From an uncultured Aequorivita sp. (lineage in GTDB: Bacteria; Bacteroidota; Bacteroidia; Flavobacteriales; Flavobacteriaceae), in the NCBI GenBank assembly GCA_937125455.1, contig CAKZLK010000039.1, positions 1 to 57,761 on the forward strand: a stretch of 57,761 nt of DNA, given 5' to 3'. Of this stretch, positions 33,559 through 42,784 are shown piece after piece (position 1 is the stretch's first letter; each line of letters starts with the position of its first letter). The notes below the pieces were generated by a model. It did not search any database. It was not told the DNA's origin and saw only the letters and a list, made by a program, of their open reading frames with translations. The position numbers and the translations under genes are program-made.

Positions 33559-34959
33559 TTAAAGTGAAGGATTTTTGTGCTGTCCTATTATTTCTTTAAC
33601 CTTCTTTAGTTGATAGACCAGCGGAAAGAGTTCCTCGATTATCATTAAATATTCGGGTTCTGCTTTCAGTGCGTTTTTTAAATGAAAAGCACCTTTGTCA
33701 AATTCATTTAAGGAGTAATACAGACCTGAAAGGCGATATTCTAGTTCGGCGTGTTCAGGATAGAACTCCAGGGCTTGGTTAAAATTATTAACCGCTGCTT
33801 CATATTCACCTAGATTGGTAAGAATGTCACCGCGTGTAAGCCAAGATTCAAGTTCGTAATTACCCAGTTCCAGCGCTTTTCTATAACCTACTTCCGCTTC
33901 TTCAAAATGATTCAGCTTATTATTGATTTTTGCGTATCGTTTCCAATAAAGCACATTTTCACTGTCAATATTGATGGCTTTTTCTATGTAATAAAGAGCT
34001 TTCTGAAATTGCTTACTTTTGATGTAGAAATCTGTAATGGCAATCCAGCCTTTGTCTAATAAGGTATCTTCCTCAACACATTTTGAATAAAATTGAATCG
34101 CCATTTCGGCATTCCCAAGTTTTTCGTAGCATTTCCCCATCCGCAACAAAGCGTATGAAGTTGGATCGTCTAAACCTAAAGTTATTGAGTAGCTTTCAAT
34201 AGCTTCCTCGTATTTTTTCATTTTTTCAAGCACTTTTCCTTTTTCAAGATAAGCACCTATAAAGCGGTCATCACTTATTATTGCAAAATCAAAAGCTGCA
34301 AGGGCCTTTTTGTAATCTTTAAGCTCATAATATTGTTTCCCAACTTGGTGCCAAGCCACTTCGCAGTAGGGGTTTTTGTTGAGAAAATCGTTCAAGTAGT
34401 CAATGGCTGCTTCATATTCGTCAAGATATTCAAAGCAGTAAATAATGTTGTAAAGAGCGGAATAATCTTCTTCATCCTCTTCCAAACACTTCATAAAATA
34501 GTATTTGGCATTTTCATAGTCTTCCATAAAGAGATATTCCATTCCCAATAGTGACAGCACGTCAGCTTCGTCATCAGTTATTTCTAATGCTTGTTCCAAA
34601 AGTTGGATTGCTTCTTTATGCTTATCGCGGCGTGAAAAAATATTTGCTTTCTGTATGTATATCTCTTCGTTACTTTGCTCTAAAAGGTACAATGCATCCA
34701 AAAGTTCGTCAGCGACGTCTAATTTGTTTTCAAAAATGTACATTTCTATTTGGAAAAGCTTAAGGTTTGTGGAAGTTGGATGTTGTTCCAGTCCTAGCTT
34801 TGTAGCTTTTTTAGCTAGTGCAATCTTTCCGTTTTCAAGGTAGTGGTGCACTATCTCTTCAAATTCCTCTGAGTCGAAAAAAAGAACGCTGTTGGTTTTC
34901 AGCATAGATTCGAATCTTTCAAGTGAGAAGTTGTTATGCTCGTTTGAACTTAATTGCAT
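33559..34959 (-). CDS. tetratricopeptide repeat protein
   Basis: The protein (466 residues from ATG 34959; a GTG at 34965 is also possible) is almost entirely TPR units. Examples are DVLSLLGMEYLFMEDYENAKYYFMKC, AWHQVGKQYYELKDYKKALAAFDFAI and AYLEKGKVLEKMKKYEEAIESYSITL. No signal peptide or membrane segment is visible, so it is probably a cytoplasmic scaffold. It heads the run TPR-DUF368-DUF368-aroE. A likely promoter lies just upstream. Interaction partners cannot be named from sequence. Confidence 0.88.
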   Translation of the reverse strand: MQLSSNEHNNFSLERFESMLKTNSVLFFDSEEFEEIVHHYLENGKIALAKKATKLGLEQHPTSTNLKLFQIEMYIFENKLDVADELLDALYLLEQSNEEIYIQKANIFSRRDKHKEAIQLLEQALEITDDEADVLSLLGMEYLFMEDYENAKYYFMKCLEEDEEDYSALYNIIYCFEYLDEYEAAIDYLNDFLNKNPYCEVAWHQVGKQYYELKDYKKALAAFDFAIISDDRFIGAYLEKGKVLEKMKKYEEAIESYSITLGLDDPTSYALLRMGKCYEKLGNAEMAIQFYSKCVEEDTLLDKGWIAITDFYIKSKQFQKALYYIEKAINIDSENVLYWKRYAKINNKLNHFEEAEVGYRKALELGNYELESWLTRGDILTNLGEYEAAVNNFNQALEFYPEHAELEYRLSGLYYSLNEFDKGAFHLKNALKAEPEYLMIIEELFPLVYQLKKVKEIIGQHKNPSL

Positions 34960-34987
34960 ACGCACGGTTTAACGGTTTCTTCTATTT

Positions 34988-35016
34988 TAAAGATAATAAT
35001 GTAAAAATAAGTTCAA
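34988..35016 (-). promoter_or_regulatory. probable promoter of the TPR-DUF368-aroE run
   Basis: On the minus strand, TTG (35016-35014) and TATCTTTA (34995-34988) are separated by 18 bases. The -7 box differs from TAnnTTTG at one position. Confidence 0.4.
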
Positions 35017-35099
35017 TAGTTATGCCGCCTTTCTTGTTAACGGACTTATCAACAGAAATACAATTCATAAACCTCTATTATTAAAGGGTTTGCGCAGAA

Positions 35100-36284
35100 T
35101 TAATCACTTTTGACGCGATTTAAAACGTTTTGCAGTATTTTGCAACCTTCTGCAATTTCGTCATTGCTTATTGTCAGGGGTGGTGTAATTCGGATTGCGC
35201 GCCCCTCAAAAAGTAGCCAAAAAAGTACCAATCCGTGGTCTTTACAGGCAAGAATTACTTCGGAAGCAATCTCGGGAGTTTCTAATATTGCTGCTAGCAT
35301 CAAACCCCTTCCACGGACTTCCTTAATTAATGGGTGTTTGAGAAGCTTTCTGAAAAGTTTTTCTTTTTGAAGAGTTTGTTCAATAATATCTGTTTCCGTT
35401 ATTTCCTTAAGCGTTGCCAAAGCTGCTGCTGCAATCACTGGATTTCCACCAAAAGTAGTGATATGACCGAGTTTTGGATTATCCTGAAGTAATGCCATAA
35501 CTTCTTTCGAAGCAGTAAAAGCACCAATAGGCATTCCACCGCCCATTCCTTTTCCCATTACCAAAATATCTGGGACTATTCCGAAATGTTGAAAGGCGAA
35601 AAGTTTTCCAGTTCTTCCAAATCCAGGCTGGATTTCATCTAAAATCAAAAGGGTTCCAGTTTCATCACAGCGCTGGCGAACTTTTTTTAAATAATCATTC
35701 TCTGGTTGAATAAAGCCTGCACCACCCTGAATGGTTTCCAAAATAATAGCAGCAGTTTCCAAAGTTATTTTTTGAAGATCTTCTTTACTGTTGAATGTTA
35801 CGGGGAAACAATCAGGAACCAAAGGTTTAAAAGCATGTTTTCTTTCTTCGTAACCCATTACGCTCATAGCCCCCATAGTATTGCCATGATAAGCGTTATT
35901 TGCATATAAAAGCTGGGTTCTTCCAGTTGCGCGGCGCGCAAGCTTTAAGGCTCCCTCAATGGCTTCGGTGCCACTGTTTACCAAATAGGTAGTGTTTAAA
36001 TTTTTCGGAAGATTTTCGGCCAGTAATTTTGTAAGGTCCACAGCAGGCTCTTGGATATATTCGCCGTAAACCATTACGTGCAAATATTTTTCCGTCTGAT
36101 TTTTTATTGCTGAAACCACTCTTGGATGGCAATGGCCAAGCGTACAAGCAGAAACTCCAGCAACAAAATCGAGGTGCTTTTTCCCTGAGGTGTCAAAAAT
36201 ATAACTTCCGATGGCGTGCGAAACTTCTATCGCTAACGGATACGGAGTTGTTTGCGCTTGGTGCTTAAAAAAATCTTCCTTCAT
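35100..36284 (-). CDS. class III PLP-dependent aminotransferase (acetylornithine/succinyl-DAP type)
   Basis: The 394-residue enzyme has the subgroup III pattern: VNSGTEAIEGALKLAR (102-117), YHGNTMGAM, LILDEIQPGFGRTG (Asp216 binding the PLP ring) and VMGKGMGGGMP with Lys245 as the Schiff-base lysine. The family covers acetylornithine, succinyl-DAP, ornithine and 4-aminobutyrate transaminases; this flavobacterial form is usually annotated only as an aspartate aminotransferase family protein. No arginine genes are adjacent. The start shares one base with the stop of the OstA-like gene, so the two are coupled. Confidence 0.85.
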   Translation of the reverse strand: MKEDFFKHQAQTTPYPLAIEVSHAIGSYIFDTSGKKHLDFVAGVSACTLGHCHPRVVSAIKNQTEKYLHVMVYGEYIQEPAVDLTKLLAENLPKNLNTTYLVNSGTEAIEGALKLARRATGRTQLLYANNAYHGNTMGAMSVMGYEERKHAFKPLVPDCFPVTFNSKEDLQKITLETAAIILETIQGGAGFIQPENDYLKKVRQRCDETGTLLILDEIQPGFGRTGKLFAFQHFGIVPDILVMGKGMGGGMPIGAFTASKEVMALLQDNPKLGHITTFGGNPVIAAAALATLKEITETDIIEQTLQKEKLFRKLLKHPLIKEVRGRGLMLAAILETPEIASEVILACKDHGLVLFWLLFEGRAIRITPPLTISNDEIAEGCKILQNVLNRVKSD

Positions 36285-38056
36285 TAGTTTCCGGTTTGAA
36301 TGGAATCGTTCTTTTTCTGTTGAATAGAGTCCCGTTTCGCCTCACTCTCCATAGTTTCAGGCTTTGGATCGTTCGGTCTGTTTTGTAAATCTTTAGGACT
36401 TAGTTTTGATTCTTTAGGAAGCTGAATGTCGTCTTCAGGAATGTCTTCAAAAAAATCACCTTCGTCATTAGGTAAAGGAATTCCCATTATTTTAGGAAGT
36501 ACTGGAGCTGGTTTTCCTTTAAACAAATCTTCCACAGAATACAATCGCTCTTCACCACGCCACTGAAAACCTGGTAATAAACGCGCATTTTCGGGTAGCA
36601 TGGAGGGCGGATATACTTTTCCTGTTGCTTTTTTTATAAAGCGTATTCCTGTAATCTTTTGCTCTTCCAAATACATTTGAATTGAACTTGAAACAGTGTT
36701 ATTAATGCCCACTAACTCATCATTATCGTTTCGTGAATAATAAATTACTTGCGCATTTTTATTAATGTTTACGGTGTCCAATTCATTGTTCGTGAAAAGG
36801 CCAATTAGGCTTTCTCCTTTCACTTGGTTAAAGCCTAGGCTATCTTTTTGAACTAAAAAGGCGTTGTTAAAAACTTTCAGAGTATCAAGTTTATCAGTAA
36901 TAGTATCGGAAAGAATATGGATGGTATCGCCAATCATTTGGTTTTCGCCGCTCCATAAAACAGGATTGCGCAACAATTTTGTAATGCCCCTTTTTTGGTT
37001 TACATAAATGGAATCGCACTTTCCGCTGGTAGGATCGTCTCCAAGTTTTCCAGGCTTAAAAAGCCTCGCGCGGTAAAATCCTTTTACTATTCTGTCATCG
37101 GGTTTTCCGGTTACCTGTAGTGTATCGGCATGCACATAAATGGAATCACCATCGCGAACAGTAATGGCAACGGCTCTTTTTGTAATAAAAACTGAATCTT
37201 TTTCCCTAAAAACTTCAGCGTAATGCCCGCGGATTACACTTTTATTAATAGTGTCCAGTACCCGAATATTGTTGGTGGCCGAGGCAAAGCTTTTATTTCT
37301 GTCAAAATAAATACTGTCGCCGTAAAGTGTTCGGTTATTATAATCCACTTTTGAATTTTTTACGAAATACCCCGTATCACCACGTGTATCGTAATAACCG
37401 CGTTCGCAATAAACAGTGCTTGTTTCACTCACTATAGTTGAAGGGCCGTAGAGATATGCAGCTCCACTTTCTGAATAAAAATCGAGCTGATTGCTATTTA
37501 CAGTATATTTTGGATTAACAATTTTTACATTTTGAAGAAACTGATATTTTTTACTTTCAGCGAAATATCTACCAGAACGACTGGTCAAAACACTTGCCGT
37601 ATCGCGGACGGTTCCGCCAGTTCTGTAATAGGCTTGCTGCTTTATCCTATCGAAATAAAGTGTATCTGTTTTGAGTGTTGTTTTTGGCTCGGTTAAAACC
37701 ACATCGCCACTGGCAAAAGCAAATTGCGTATTACCATTGTATTCAGCATATTTGCTATTCATCGAAACGGTATCACCTTGCGTGATTCGCACATCACCGT
37801 AAGCCTTTACAAAATTGCTTTTTAGATAAACAAAGGCTTGATCGCACCACATTTCCACCCCTTCGTGAACAATGTAAACTTGTCCGCTTTCGTCTTTGGT
37901 ATAAATGGCGGCATCGGGAAATTCAGGTCGTATTTCAAGGTAACCAGACTGTATGTCCACTTTTTGTTTTTCCTGTGCGGAAAGATTTATTCCGAAGAAA
38001 AAAAGTAGGATTGCAGGTATGAAAGTTGATATTTTCAAAAAAAGATTATTTGTCAT
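36284..38056 (-). CDS. OstA-like protein (LptA/LptD-type periplasmic domains)
   Basis: The protein (590 residues from ATG 38056; the frame opens at 38077) has a signal peptide ending in GINLSAQ. Many strand-rich units of LptA/OstA type follow, such as NFVKAYGDVRITQGDTVSMNSKYAEYN, FAFASGDVVLTEPKTTLKTD and NRTLYGDSIYFDRNKS. LptA-like domains carry LPS across the periplasm. No C-terminal barrel is seen, so this is not a complete LptD. The C-terminal 60 residues are Asp-, Glu-, Lys- and Pro-rich and probably disordered. It follows purA and is coupled to the aminotransferase gene. Confidence 0.82.
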   Translation of the reverse strand: MTNNLFLKISTFIPAILLFFFGINLSAQEKQKVDIQSGYLEIRPEFPDAAIYTKDESGQVYIVHEGVEMWCDQAFVYLKSNFVKAYGDVRITQGDTVSMNSKYAEYNGNTQFAFASGDVVLTEPKTTLKTDTLYFDRIKQQAYYRTGGTVRDTASVLTSRSGRYFAESKKYQFLQNVKIVNPKYTVNSNQLDFYSESGAAYLYGPSTIVSETSTVYCERGYYDTRGDTGYFVKNSKVDYNNRTLYGDSIYFDRNKSFASATNNIRVLDTINKSVIRGHYAEVFREKDSVFITKRAVAITVRDGDSIYVHADTLQVTGKPDDRIVKGFYRARLFKPGKLGDDPTSGKCDSIYVNQKRGITKLLRNPVLWSGENQMIGDTIHILSDTITDKLDTLKVFNNAFLVQKDSLGFNQVKGESLIGLFTNNELDTVNINKNAQVIYYSRNDNDELVGINNTVSSSIQMYLEEQKITGIRFIKKATGKVYPPSMLPENARLLPGFQWRGEERLYSVEDLFKGKPAPVLPKIMGIPLPNDEGDFFEDIPEDDIQLPKESKLSPKDLQNRPNDPKPETMESEAKRDSIQQKKNDSIQTGN

Positions 38057-38085
38057 TTGTAACGAAAATACCACCAAAAAATTGA

Positions 38086-39357
38086 TTACCTATGAATGGT
38101 CTGCTTTCTATCTGGTCCTACGGAAACGATTTTAATAGGCACTTCCAGCTCTTTTTCAAGAAAATCGATATAGTCATTCAATGTCTTTGGCAATTGGGAA
38201 GCTTCGCTCATTTTGGTTAAATCTGCGTTCCAGCCTTTCATTTCGGTGAAGATTGGCGTTACGTTTTCAGCTTCAATATTATACGGCAAATGATGGATTG
38301 TTTTGCCTTTATAATTATATGCAGTACAGACTTTTAGTGTTTCAAAACCACTTAAAACATCAGCTTTCATCATGATTAATTGTGTAACTCCATTTACTTG
38401 AACAGCGTAGCGAAGTGCTACCAAATCCAACCAGCCACAACGACGCGGACGACCAGTTACAGCGCCAAATTCATTTCCAACTTTTGCCATTTTTTCACCG
38501 TCCTCATCAAAAAGTTCAGTAGGGAAGGGGCCACTACCCACGCGGGTGGTGTATGCTTTAAAAATTCCGAAGACATCTTTTACTTTGTTTGGAGGTACTC
38601 CCAAACCTGTACAAGCTCCAGCTGCAGTTGTGTTTGATGATGTTACAAAAGGATACGTTCCAAAATCGATATCTAATAACGAACCCTGAGCGCCTTCGGC
38701 CAAGATAGTTTTTCCTTCTTTCTGCGCTTGGTGTAGATATTCTTCACTATCAATAAAAGTAAGTTTTTTCAATGTTTCAACAGCAGCGAAAAATTCAGCT
38801 TCAAGATCTGCCAAATCATATTGCACATCTACATTGTAAAATGCAATCATCGCCTCATGCTTATCTGCTAAAGCTCGGTATTTATCTTGCCAGTTTTCAA
38901 GTTCTAAATCGCCCAATCGAATTCCATTACGCCCAGTTTTATCCATATAAGTCGGACCAATTCCTTTTAAGGTGGAACCAATTTTGGCTTTTCCTTTAGA
39001 TGCTTCCGAAGCTGCGTCTAGCAAACGATGTGTTGGCAAAATAACATGAGCTTTTCTGGAAAGTATAAGATTTTTCTTGTAATCTAAATTATATTTATCC
39101 AATGCTTCTAGCTCTTTCACAAATACTACGGGATCTATTACTACACCGTTTCCAATTACATTCATGGAATTTTTATGAAAAATTCCAGAAGGAATGGTTC
39201 TTAAAACGTGTTTTATTCCGTCAAACTCCAAAGTGTGCCCAGCATTGGGTCCGCCCTGAAAACGTGCGATTATGTCATAATTTTTTGTGAGTACGTCAAC
39301 AATTTTTCCCTTGCCTTCGTCGCCCCATTGTAATCCAAGTAGTAAGTCTACTGCCAT
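38086..39357 (-). CDS. purA: adenylosuccinate synthetase
   Basis: PurA catalyses the GTP-dependent first step from IMP to AMP. The 423-residue enzyme has QWGDEGKGK (catalytic Asp13), NAGHTL (His41), GSTLKGIGPTY, then TRVGSGPFPTEL and TGRPRRCGWLDLVALRYA. All are diagnostic. It lies 6 bases after fur and is probably cotranscribed with relA/spoT and fur upstream. In E. coli PurA is inhibited by ppGpp, so the proximity to relA/spoT may be functional, though that is inference. Confidence 0.97.
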   Translation of the reverse strand: MAVDLLLGLQWGDEGKGKIVDVLTKNYDIIARFQGGPNAGHTLEFDGIKHVLRTIPSGIFHKNSMNVIGNGVVIDPVVFVKELEALDKYNLDYKKNLILSRKAHVILPTHRLLDAASEASKGKAKIGSTLKGIGPTYMDKTGRNGIRLGDLELENWQDKYRALADKHEAMIAFYNVDVQYDLADLEAEFFAAVETLKKLTFIDSEEYLHQAQKEGKTILAEGAQGSLLDIDFGTYPFVTSSNTTAAGACTGLGVPPNKVKDVFGIFKAYTTRVGSGPFPTELFDEDGEKMAKVGNEFGAVTGRPRRCGWLDLVALRYAVQVNGVTQLIMMKADVLSGFETLKVCTAYNYKGKTIHHLPYNIEAENVTPIFTEMKGWNADLTKMSEASQLPKTLNDYIDFLEKELEVPIKIVSVGPDRKQTIHR

Positions 39358-39363
39358 AATTAG

Positions 39364-39834
39364 TTAAGAATTTTCCGCATCAGAATTTGCGGCAGTTTTT
39401 TTATTTCCGTAGAAATAAAGTGAATGGTTGGTTATTTCAATATTAAAAACCTCTTCTATGGTTTTTTTTATGCTGTGTATTCGCGGGTCACAAAACTCAA
39501 TCACCTCTCCATCCGCGAGTATCACGTGGTCGTGATTGCGATCAAAATATGATTTTTCGTAATGTGCTTGGTTTTGGCCAAATTGATGCTTACGCACTAG
39601 GCCACATTCCAAAAGCAATTCAATAGTATTGTAAAGAGTTGCTCGGCTAACGCGGTAATTTTTGTTCTTCATGTTTATGTACAGCGACTCAATATCAAAA
39701 TGGTCGTCGTGGTCATAAATTTCCTGAAGAATAGCGTAACGTTCAGGCGTTTTACGGTGTCCTTTTTCCTCAAGAAAACCAGTGAAAACGTTCTTTACAA
39801 TCTCTTGGTTATGTATTTCTGTTTTTGAACTCAT
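39364..39834 (-). CDS. Fur family transcriptional regulator lacking the CxxC zinc pair
   Basis: The 156-residue regulator has the winged-helix DNA-binding half ([14 protein letters not shown], then [21 protein letters not shown]). Its dimerisation half contains NHDHVI (His101, His103) and [16 protein letters not shown]. The usual structural-zinc CxxC after HDHxx (LICLDCG in E. coli) is replaced here by VILADG at 104-109, so that site cannot form in the standard way. The remaining regulatory metal ligands look mostly intact. It could sense iron, zinc or peroxide. It sits between relA/spoT and purA. Confidence 0.88.
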   Translation of the reverse strand: MSSKTEIHNQEIVKNVFTGFLEEKGHRKTPERYAILQEIYDHDDHFDIESLYINMKNKNYRVSRATLYNTIELLLECGLVRKHQFGQNQAHYEKSYFDRNHDHVILADGEVIEFCDPRIHSIKKTIEEVFNIEITNHSLYFYGNKKTAANSDAENS

Positions 39835-39860
39835 AATAGGGTTGCAAAGTTACTTAAATT

Positions 39861-42065
39861 TTACACTCTGGTAACTTTATCAATTCCGTTTATTTTTTTG
39901 ATATTGTCAACTAGGTTATTCAAAATGGATTTGTTTTTAACGACAACAACAATTTTCCCCGTAAAAACCCCGTCATTACTGTCAAAGTGGACACTTTTCA
40001 TGTCTATGTGTAGATTGTTGGAAATGACCTTTGTCACTTCGTTCACTAAACCGATGGTGTCTATTCCGCTAATGGTAAGGTTTGCTTTAAATTCACGTTG
40101 TGTAGAGTCTATCCACTTCGCCGGCATAACGCGGTAGCTGTAATTGCTTTGAAGCTGCAGCGCGTTCGGACAGTTGGTCTTATGAACTTTTATACCTTCA
40201 TTCACCGTTACAAACCCGAAAACATCATCACCGGGAATGGGGTTGCAACAATGGGCCATTTTATACTCCAACTTGTCTTCGTTTTTTCCGAAAACCAATT
40301 GGTCAAACTTTTCAGTTATTTCTTCCTTATTAACATCTTCGGGCTTGTCTGGCTTTCGGATTCTATTTTTGAAGAAACTGATAAAAGCATTACTTCGCGA
40401 AGCGGCAAAATCCTTTAGTTTTTGATTATCGATAATTCCGGCTCCCACACGATAATAAAGGTCAAGACTGGTTTTTACTTTAAAGAAAACCACCAATTGG
40501 TTGAGCAGGCTTTCGTCCAGATTGAGTTTTAATGACTTTAGTTTACGAGCCAAAATAACTTTTCCTTCTTCGGCGAGCTGTTTCTTTTCGTCTTTTAAGG
40601 AAGATTTAATTTTGGACCGTGCTCTACCTGTTGTTGCATAATTTAACCAGTTTGCAGTAGGTTTTGCATTTTCCGAAGTAATTACCTCCACTTGGTCACC
40701 ACTTTTTAATTCGTGACTTAGCGGCACCAATTTTCCGTTCACTTTTGTACCACGGGTGTGCATTCCAATTTCGGTGTGAATGTGAAATGCAAAGTCCAGT
40801 GCTGTCGCTCCTTTGGGAAGGGAATACAAATCCCCTTTTGGCGTAAATACAAAAATCTCCTTTGCATAAAGGTTCAATTTGAATTCCTCTACAAAATCAA
40901 CTGCACTTATTTCTGAATTTTCAAGTGTATCCTGGAGTTTGTTTAGCCAGTTTTCAAGACCGCCGTCATCCTTTTCTTTGTTTTTATATTTGTAATGCGC
41001 TGCGAAACCTTTTTCTGCAATCTCGTTCATTCGCTCACTGCGAATCTGTACTTCTACCCATCTTCCTTTTGGTCCCATAACAGTAATGTGCAGGGCTTCG
41101 TATCCAGTAGATTTTGGGGAAGAGATCCAGTCGCGTAATCTAATTGGGTTTGGACGGAAGTGATCGGTTACAATAGAATATATTTTCCAGGCGAAGAATT
41201 TTTCATTTTCGGGGGTGCTTTTGTAAATGATACGCACGGCAAATTTGTCATAAACCTCGTCAAAGCTCACATTCTGGGCAAGCATTTTTCTTCGGATGGA
41301 AAATATGGATTTTGGGCGACCTTTAATTTCATATTTTAAATCCTCAGCATCCAACGAATTTTTTATCACTTTGTTGAAAGCTTCAATATATGCATCTTGT
41401 TCTTCCTTACTTTCTTTTATTCGGCCTAAAATATCTGCATATACTTCTGGTTCTGTGAATTTAAGCCCCAAATCCTCCAATTCGGTTTTTATGTTATAAA
41501 GCCCAATACGGTGGGCGAGTGGGGCATAAATATAAAGCGTTTCCGAAGCTATTTTCCGTTGTTTGTCCGGCGGCATGCTGTCCATCGTTTGCATATTGTG
41601 CAATCGGTCAGCGATTTTAATGATGATCACGCGAATGTCCTCATTAAGCGTAAGTAGCATTTTTCGGAAATTTTCCGCTTGCATGGAAACATCTTCGGAC
41701 ATGTTGATGTGGGCAATCTTGGTAAGGCCATCTACAATGCGCGCTACGGCGGTGCCGAACATGTCCTCAATATCATCTAATGTATAGGATGTGTCCTCAA
41801 CCACATCATGCAAAAGTGCTGCGGCTATAGAGGTAGCGTCCAAACCAATCTCTGCTGCAACAATTTTTGCTACGGCTATTGGGTGAAAAATATAAGCTTC
41901 GCCACTTTTGCGGCGTTGCTCTTTATGGGCGTCAACGGCAAGGTCGAACGCACTTCTAATCAGCTTTTTGTCATCGGAACTGAGTGTGCGATAACTGATT
42001 TTGAGCAATTGTTTATATTGCTTTGCGAGCTCTTTTTTCTCTTCTTCTATAGCGGCTTCTGTCAT
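39861..42065 (-). CDS. bifunctional (p)ppGpp synthetase/hydrolase, RelA/SpoT family
   Basis: This 734-residue enzyme makes and degrades the alarmone (p)ppGpp. Domains in order are an HD hydrolase domain (about 45-150, with AAALLHDVVEDTSYTLDD) and a synthetase domain (with GRPKSIFSIRRKM, STGYEALHITV and VEVQIRSERMNEIAEKGFAAH). A TGS domain (about 395-460, with VFTPKGDLYSLPKGATALDFAFHIH) and a C-terminal ACT domain (with SGIDTIGLVNEVTKVISNN) follow. The intact HD residues argue for a bifunctional Rel rather than a synthetase-only RelA. It heads the relA/spoT-fur-purA run, 26 bases before fur. Confidence 0.95.
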   Translation of the reverse strand: MTEAAIEEEKKELAKQYKQLLKISYRTLSSDDKKLIRSAFDLAVDAHKEQRRKSGEAYIFHPIAVAKIVAAEIGLDATSIAAALLHDVVEDTSYTLDDIEDMFGTAVARIVDGLTKIAHINMSEDVSMQAENFRKMLLTLNEDIRVIIIKIADRLHNMQTMDSMPPDKQRKIASETLYIYAPLAHRIGLYNIKTELEDLGLKFTEPEVYADILGRIKESKEEQDAYIEAFNKVIKNSLDAEDLKYEIKGRPKSIFSIRRKMLAQNVSFDEVYDKFAVRIIYKSTPENEKFFAWKIYSIVTDHFRPNPIRLRDWISSPKSTGYEALHITVMGPKGRWVEVQIRSERMNEIAEKGFAAHYKYKNKEKDDGGLENWLNKLQDTLENSEISAVDFVEEFKLNLYAKEIFVFTPKGDLYSLPKGATALDFAFHIHTEIGMHTRGTKVNGKLVPLSHELKSGDQVEVITSENAKPTANWLNYATTGRARSKIKSSLKDEKKQLAEEGKVILARKLKSLKLNLDESLLNQLVVFFKVKTSLDLYYRVGAGIIDNQKLKDFAASRSNAFISFFKNRIRKPDKPEDVNKEEITEKFDQLVFGKNEDKLEYKMAHCCNPIPGDDVFGFVTVNEGIKVHKTNCPNALQLQSNYSYRVMPAKWIDSTQREFKANLTISGIDTIGLVNEVTKVISNNLHIDMKSVHFDSNDGVFTGKIVVVVKNKSILNNLVDNIKKINGIDKVTRV

Positions 42066-42193
42066 AACTTAAAAGTACAGATAAGTAATTTAATTGGCAA
42101 GAAAATTTATAGGACGGTTGGCGTGCGGTTTAAGGTAAAATGGAAAAACAAAGCAAGGAATAAAACTGGCTAAAAGTATGATTAGGAGTTTTT

Positions 42194-42550
42194 TTAGCTC
42201 TGTTCTTCGTCACTCGAAGTGTTATGTTTTATTAAAAGTTTATTTGAAACTTTATAGGTTGAGGAATAAGAAAGTCCAGGTTGACGTGATTTAAACGTCA
42301 AAAATGCTTTTTTATACCATTTTGGGTCCGTAGCTTTCTTTTTAAAATCATCGTGTGCGGCAACCTCAGAGACTTCACCATTTTGCCAAGCAGTAATGCC
42401 ATACACTCCAATTCCAAAATGTTCAACACGTTGAAGAACGGTATCAAAATCTGACTCCGAAAAAACTTGAACGGTCTCTTTGTCTGGTCCGTCATTCAAA
42501 TTTTTCAAATCAATAAATATATTCTTTTCTAAGAATTCAGTTTGTTCCAT
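42194..42550 (-). CDS. uncharacterised small protein
   Basis: The 118-residue soluble protein begins MEQTEFLEKNIFIDLKNLN and has no signal peptide or membrane segment. FGIGVYGITAWQNGEVSEVAAHDDF is the most compact region. It has charged ends and no motif I recognise. The gene is flanked by about 128 and 234 bases of non-coding DNA, and nothing in the context points to a role. Coding looks real because the frame is clean and starts at an ATG with A-rich DNA upstream. Confidence 0.6.
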   Translation of the reverse strand: MEQTEFLEKNIFIDLKNLNDGPDKETVQVFSESDFDTVLQRVEHFGIGVYGITAWQNGEVSEVAAHDDFKKKATDPKWYKKAFLTFKSRQPGLSYSSTYKVSNKLLIKHNTSSDEEQS

Positions 42551-42784
42551 ATGTTCTTTAACGAGGTTTTTAGATGATTAGTAGCGTGATTCAAGCGCCT
42601 ATTTTGCAAATAGAAACCTAATAGAAAATGCACACGACACGAGCGAAGCGAAATGGTGTAGCAGTTTTAGTAAGTAGGTTTACAATAGTAGTAATATACT
42701 ATAATTTTATTAGACATCAGCACCTTCACCCCGTATTAATTTTTTAAAGGAAATATCTTTATTTTTAAAAGTTTGGTTGCTAGG

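Noticed and set aside
34966-35099. Riboswitch or structured leader upstream of the TPR gene
   Set aside because: No recognisable fold; only a possible promoter could be supported.
42551-42784. Hidden small gene or RNA between the unknown gene and recG
   Set aside because: No open frame with coding character, no convincing structure and only a partial -7 match was seen.
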